Origin: an uncultured Eubacteriales bacterium
GTDB taxonomy: Bacteria; Bacillota; Clostridia; Christensenellales; Borkfalkiaceae
Assembly: GCA_949745625.1 (NCBI GenBank)
Contig: CATJZR010000063.1
Coordinates: 1-8,845 of the forward strand
DNA length: 8,845 bases
Direction of reading: 5' to 3'
A model generated the notes under the pieces. It did no database searches and was not told the origin of the DNA. It saw nothing but the letters and a program-made list of their open reading frames with translations. Every line of letters starts with the position of its first letter. Position 1 is the first letter of the stretch. Made by a program: the position numbers and the translations under genes. This document shows, one piece after another, positions 6,021 to 8,845 of this stretch.

Positions 6021-7019
6021 TTAATTTTCTTCGGTGCAGTCGTTGTGAAATCTTTCGTGCGTACACGAAGAGAACAGCAGCTTGCCCTTTTTGTAGAATG
6101 CCAAATCTTCCAAAAGCTCCAAATCATAATCCGACTTAAACTTTTTAAGCCATTCTGCCGTTTGTTCGTTCAATTTGAAATAGAATACCTTAGACAGCTC
6201 GCTTGAGCTTGTGCAATGCCAGACAAACGTAACTTCGGTCTTTATAAGGTTAGCCTTCAAAGCCTTGTTTTCCTCGCTTTCCAGCTCTTCGCCGAGAGGA
6301 CGTTCGGTTTCCTCTTTCTTTAATTTTTCGAGTATGTATTCGCAAGTGCCCGTAAAGTCAACCGCACTGTACGCGTGCCAGAGCTCGTCCAAAGAATTGT
6401 ATTTTTCACGCTCACCGCTGAAAACGTCGGTAAAGCAGCCGTAGCCGTCGTTCGCCTCGATTAAAGCGGAATTTTGTCTGCAATAGTTTTTGTACTCGTT
6501 TTCAATATCGGCGTAAATCTTTTTAAAGTCCGGAAGCTTTGCCCGTTCCTCTTCGGCTGCCCCCGTAAATTCGGTTTCGGCTTGCCTGTAAGCACTTTCC
6601 TTGACTTTTTTAAGAGCCTCTGCGGCAAGCTGCTCGGATATACGGTTTTTTCCGTAAGGACAGGTGAGGGAAAAACTGTCCGCAATGGGCAGGTACTTTT
6701 CGAGTATGCCCGCCATGTCGAGAGAGTCGAAAGCGAGCTTTGCCTCGTATTCCGCAACGGTCATTTCCTCCTCGCCGACCGAAACGACGGAAACCTCGCC
6801 GTCGCTGTAAACTCCCGCCTTTTCAAGCAGCTTGAAAAGCTTTTTATCCTTTTTTACTTTTTTGGTTCGGCCGCCGAGGCTCAGCAGACTGTACAGGCGG
6901 GCAAACTCCGCTTTCGCGGAAAAGAGCTTAATTCCCATCACCGGGTTGACGGTTATTCCGTTATCCAGATTTATTTGCAAAGCCGAATCGAGAGCGGCTA
7001 TAAACTGTTGTTCTTTCAT
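6021..7019 (-). CDS. Uncharacterised protein encoded between ParA and ParB
   Basis: I do not recognise this 332-aa protein. It is a genuine gene: its ATG overlaps the parA stop in ATGA (7016-7019), and a GAGGAG lies 14 nt upstream within parA. It ends 12 nt before parB, and composition resembles its neighbours. I see no signal peptide or membrane segment, so it should be cytosolic. Residues 1-50 are mixed helix-like, followed by a basic patch KKVKKDKK (53-60). Residues about 61-110 contain an acidic stretch (VGEEEM) and could form a small domain. Residues 120-260 are charged and largely helical (for example 130-150, 160-180 and 228-260). A beta-like C-terminal domain (260-320) ends in C319-T-H321, then H325 and C328, a possible metal site. 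Seven cysteines are present (120, 180, 195, 226, 269, 319, 328). Translation coupled to parA suggests it is made with, and may act with, the partition proteins; that role is inference. Confidence 0.88.
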   Translation of the reverse strand: MKEQQFIAALDSALQINLDNGITVNPVMGIKLFSAKAEFARLYSLLSLGGRTKKVKKDKKLFKLLEKAGVYSDGEVSVVSVGEEEMTVAEYEAKLAFDSLDMAGILEKYLPIADSFSLTCPYGKNRISEQLAAEALKKVKESAYRQAETEFTGAAEEERAKLPDFKKIYADIENEYKNYCRQNSALIEANDGYGCFTDVFSGEREKYNSLDELWHAYSAVDFTGTCEYILEKLKKEETERPLGEELESEENKALKANLIKTEVTFVWHCTSSSELSKVFYFKLNEQTAEWLKKFKSDYDLELLEDLAFYKKGKLLFSSCTHERFHNDCTEEN

Positions 7020-7777
7020 TGTTTTGATAAAAACTCCTCTGTTAATGCTTTATATGCCCTTGCGCCCACGCATTTGGGGTCATATATCATTATCGGCTTG
7101 CCGTGGCTGGGAGCTTCGGCAAGGCGCACGTTTCTGGGTATTATTATTTCGTAAAGCTTGTTTTTAAAGAACTTCTTTATTTCGGCGGCTATCTGCCTTG
7201 AAATAAGCGCCCTGCCGTCATACATAGTAATAACCACGCCTTCTATACTTAGGTTGGGGTTCAGCCGCTGCTTTACAAGAGCGATAGTGTTCATAAGCTG
7301 GCTTACGCCTTCGAGGGCAAAATACTCGCCTTGAAGCGGAATAATTACCGAATCCGCCGCAACCCAGGCGTTAATAGTAAGAAGCCCCAGTGAAGGCGGG
7401 CAGTCGATAAAAATGTAATCGTAGCTCGACCGTACCTTTTCAAGCGCCTCTTTCAGTATTCTTTCCCTGTTGCGCTTATATACGAGGTCAACCTCCGCAC
7501 CCGACAAATCTACGTTTGCGGGAAGTATGTCCAAAAGCTTGACGTGGGTCGGGATAATGTTGTTCGCCGCCGCATCGTCCTCGATAAGCACGTTATGTAC
7601 AGATTTTTTAAGCTGGCTTTTTGAAAAGCCGAGGGCGGTAGTCGCGTTTCCCTGCGAGTCTATATCGACAAGCAGGGTTCGCTTTCCGTATTCGGCACAA
7701 TAAGCCGCCATGTTGACAGCGGTCGTCGTCTTGCCGACGCCGCCCTTTTTATTTGTAAATGCTATTATTTTTCCCAT
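7016..7777 (-). CDS. parA: Chromosome partitioning ATPase ParA (Soj)
   Basis: A MinD/ParA-type P-loop ATPase (253 aa), the size of B. subtilis Soj. The deviant Walker A KGGVGKTT spans K11-T18 with signature lysine K11 and catalytic K16. Walker A' is LVDIDSQGN with D40; the usual Pro of DPQGN is Ser. Walker B is IFIDCPP with D125. R189 and R218 sit at the positions of the DNA-binding arginines of Soj, and PRNVRLAEAPSHGKPI (214-229) is typical. The ATP-bound dimer binds nucleoid DNA non-specifically, ParB stimulates hydrolysis, and in B. subtilis Soj also controls DnaA. Its start is supported by GAGGAA (complement of 7784-7789), 6 nt before ATG. Only 72 nt separate it from ftsH, and I see no convincing promoter there. 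Transcription may come from upstream, through the hairpin and parS site in that gap. Confidence 0.97.
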   Translation of the reverse strand: MGKIIAFTNKKGGVGKTTTAVNMAAYCAEYGKRTLLVDIDSQGNATTALGFSKSQLKKSVHNVLIEDDAAANNIIPTHVKLLDILPANVDLSGAEVDLVYKRNRERILKEALEKVRSSYDYIFIDCPPSLGLLTINAWVAADSVIIPLQGEYFALEGVSQLMNTIALVKQRLNPNLSIEGVVITMYDGRALISRQIAAEIKKFFKNKLYEIIIPRNVRLAEAPSHGKPIMIYDPKCVGARAYKALTEEFLSKQ

Positions 7778-7802
7778 AGTGTTTTCCTCGTCAATTTACG
7801 GC

Positions 7803-7840
7803 AAAACTTGCTCCCGACAGTTACGGTCGGGGGCAAGTTT
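7803..7840 (-). terminator. Possible terminator or attenuator hairpin between ftsH and parA
   Basis: Arms at 7804-7818 and 7826-7840 pair over 15 positions around a 7-nt loop. The one imperfect pair is an A-C mismatch on the minus strand and a G-U on the plus strand. On the minus strand only four T (complement of 7803-7806) follow, three of them part of the stem, so termination is probably partial. It follows the ftsH stop by 9 nt and precedes the parA ribosome binding site by 14 nt. One arm shares 5 bases with parS. Confidence 0.55.
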
Positions 7841-7851
7841 CACGTGAAACT
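7836..7851. promoter_or_regulatory. parS: parS centromere site
   Basis: AGTTTCACGTGAAACT is a perfect 16-bp palindrome whose inner 14 bases equal the inner 14 of the classical parS consensus TGTTTCACGTGAAACA; only the outermost pair is swapped. ParB/Spo0J nucleates on such sites. The site overlaps the last two bases of the ftsH stop codon region (7850-7852) and one arm of the adjacent hairpin, and lies 58 nt upstream of parA. I found no second copy in the window. Confidence 0.94.
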
Positions 7852-8845
7852 ACGGCTCGTACCTCTTAAAGGGGTTCTCGGCACGCTCGTTGTCGTGTTC
7901 GTCCATATACTTGATTACTTCGTCGTAGCTCTTGCCTTCGATAAGCAAATCGACCTCTTCGGTGTATATCGTTTCGCGTTCGATAAGCACTCTCGCCATA
8001 TTGTCGAGAATAGAGCGGTTTTCCTTTAAAAGCTTCCTTGCACGGTCAAGCTGCTCGTTTACGATATTGCGAACTTCGTCGTCAATCATTTTCGCGGTCT
8101 CTTCGGAATACGCACGTTGAGTCGCCATATCTCTTCCTATGAACATAGGCTGGGAATCGTCGCCGTAGGAAATAAGCCCGAGCTTGTCGCTCATACCGAA
8201 CTCCGTTACCATTGCACGGGCGAATTTGGTTACCTGCTTGATGTCGCCGCTCGCACCCGAGGAAATATCCTTGATGACCAGCTCTTCCGCAACGCGGCCG
8301 CCGAGTGCCATACAGATGTCGTCAAGCATAAAGTTTTTAGAATAGTAAGAACGGTCTTTTTCGGGCCTCGTCATGGTGAAGCCGCCGGCATTACCGCGGG
8401 GAATTATCGTTACTTCGTGAACGGGGTCGCAGTTGGGGCAAAGCCTTGCAAGTATGCAGTGACCCGATTCATGGAAGGCTGTAAGGCGTTTTTCCGATTC
8501 GGTTACGACCTTACTTTTTTTCGCAGGGCCCATGGAAACCTTGTCTATGCTTTCGAACAACTCTGTATTGGTTATAAACTTTTTATCCGCACGCGCGGCG
8601 AGGATAGCCGCCTCGTTCATAAGGTTTTCAAGGTCGGCACCCGAGAAGCCCGCAGTCAGCCTTGCAACCGTCTTGAAGTTTACCTCGGGGGAAAGAGGTT
8701 TGTTGCGTGCGTGTACCTTTAAAATCTGCTCCCTGCCCTTGACGTCGGGAAGGTTGACGTAAACTTGTCTGTCGAATCTGCCCGGACGGGTAAGTGCAGG
8801 GTCGAGAATGTCGGCACGGTTGGTTGCCGCTACTACTATTACGCC
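7850..8845 (-). CDS. ftsH: ATP-dependent zinc metalloprotease FtsH, C-terminal half (5' end outside window)
   Basis: The frame is open from the window edge to TAG at 7850-7852, giving 331 residues of a protein usually 600-700 long. It starts within the AAA+ module at the second region of homology: ATNRADILDPALTRPGRFDR (7-26), with arginine fingers R20 and R23. The AAA lid follows (LTAGFSGADLENLMNEAA). The peptidase domain holds the zinc motif HESGH (125-129) with catalytic E126; D201 in SGASGD is the expected third zinc ligand. The C-terminal segment is helical, ending in ENPFKRYEP. Walker A, Walker B and the two N-terminal membrane segments lie beyond the window. FtsH is a membrane-anchored hexameric protease for quality control and, in Bacillus, sporulation-related regulators. 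Internal methionines, such as the one at 8620, are not the start: the FtsH homology continues upstream without a break. Confidence 0.98.
   Translation of the reverse strand, partial: GVIVVAATNRADILDPALTRPGRFDRQVYVNLPDVKGREQILKVHARNKPLSPEVNFKTVARLTAGFSGADLENLMNEAAILAARADKKFITNTELFESIDKVSMGPAKKSKVVTESEKRLTAFHESGHCILARLCPNCDPVHEVTIIPRGNAGGFTMTRPEKDRSYYSKNFMLDDICMALGGRVAEELVIKDISSGASGDIKQVTKFARAMVTEFGMSDKLGLISYGDDSQPMFIGRDMATQRAYSEETAKMIDDEVRNIVNEQLDRARKLLKENRSILDNMARVLIERETIYTEEVDLLIEGKSYDEVIKYMDEHDNERAENPFKRYEP

Noticed and set aside
6474..7154. A 226-codon plus-strand open frame across the end of parA and the intervening gene
   Set aside because: It crosses two well supported minus-strand genes, shows no domain and no credible ribosome binding site, and is a reverse-frame by-product.
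7651..7665. Ser in place of Pro in the DPQGN motif of ParA
   Set aside because: The catalytic D40 and the flanking QGN are kept, and all other ATPase and DNA-binding residues are present. This is a tolerated substitution, not evidence of inactivation.
8117..8722. A 201-codon plus-strand open frame opposite ftsH
   Set aside because: The minus-strand frame is unmistakable FtsH with SRH and HESGH motifs. The plus frame has no recognisable content.

Overview
The window comes from a spore-forming Bacillota chromosome, most likely a Clostridia-type anaerobe of moderate GC. The evidence is a sleB-ypeB spore germination pair, a Soj/Spo0J-type parA-parB locus with a parS site of the classical Bacillus sequence, clostridial-looking phosphatidylethanolamine (PE) genes, and AGGAGG-type ribosome binding sites. 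I cannot assign a genus. ParAB, parS and ftsH often lie near the replication origin in Bacillota, so an origin-proximal location is plausible (inference).

Layout. Plus strand: 1-285 is the C-terminal end of a SleB-type cortex hydrolase. It is followed at once by ypeB (298-2163), whose product carries an unusual basic N-terminal extension of about 180 residues. A terminator-like hairpin at 2173-2200 serves two convergent transcripts. Minus strand, read right to left: the C-terminal half of ftsH (7850-8845, cut by the window edge); a parS site overlapping the ftsH stop codon, with a hairpin beside it; parA (7016-7777); an unrecognised 332-residue gene (6021-7019); parB (5097-6008); a strong terminator (5055-5094); a consensus sigma-A promoter (5001-5029); then an operon of an MprF-type flippase-like membrane protein (3843-4958), phosphatidylserine decarboxylase psd (2998-3846) and phosphatidylserine synthase pssA (2212-2916). 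An intricate pair of overlapping inverted repeats lies between psd and pssA.

How the genes work together. SleB and YpeB are partners in cortex breakdown during germination. ParA, ParB and parS form a chromosome segregation/origin-organising system, here with an extra gene translationally coupled between parA and parB. PssA makes phosphatidylserine and Psd converts it to PE; the co-transcribed flippase-like protein may act on membrane lipid distribution (inference). FtsH is the membrane-bound AAA+ zinc protease.

No stretch over 300 bases lacks a gene. The gaps are 286-297, 2164-2211, 2917-2997, 4959-5096, 6009-6020 and 7778-7849, and each is described below. The least explained items are the gene between parA and parB, the basic tail on YpeB, the parS/hairpin arrangement upstream of parA, and the palindromic element between psd and pssA.
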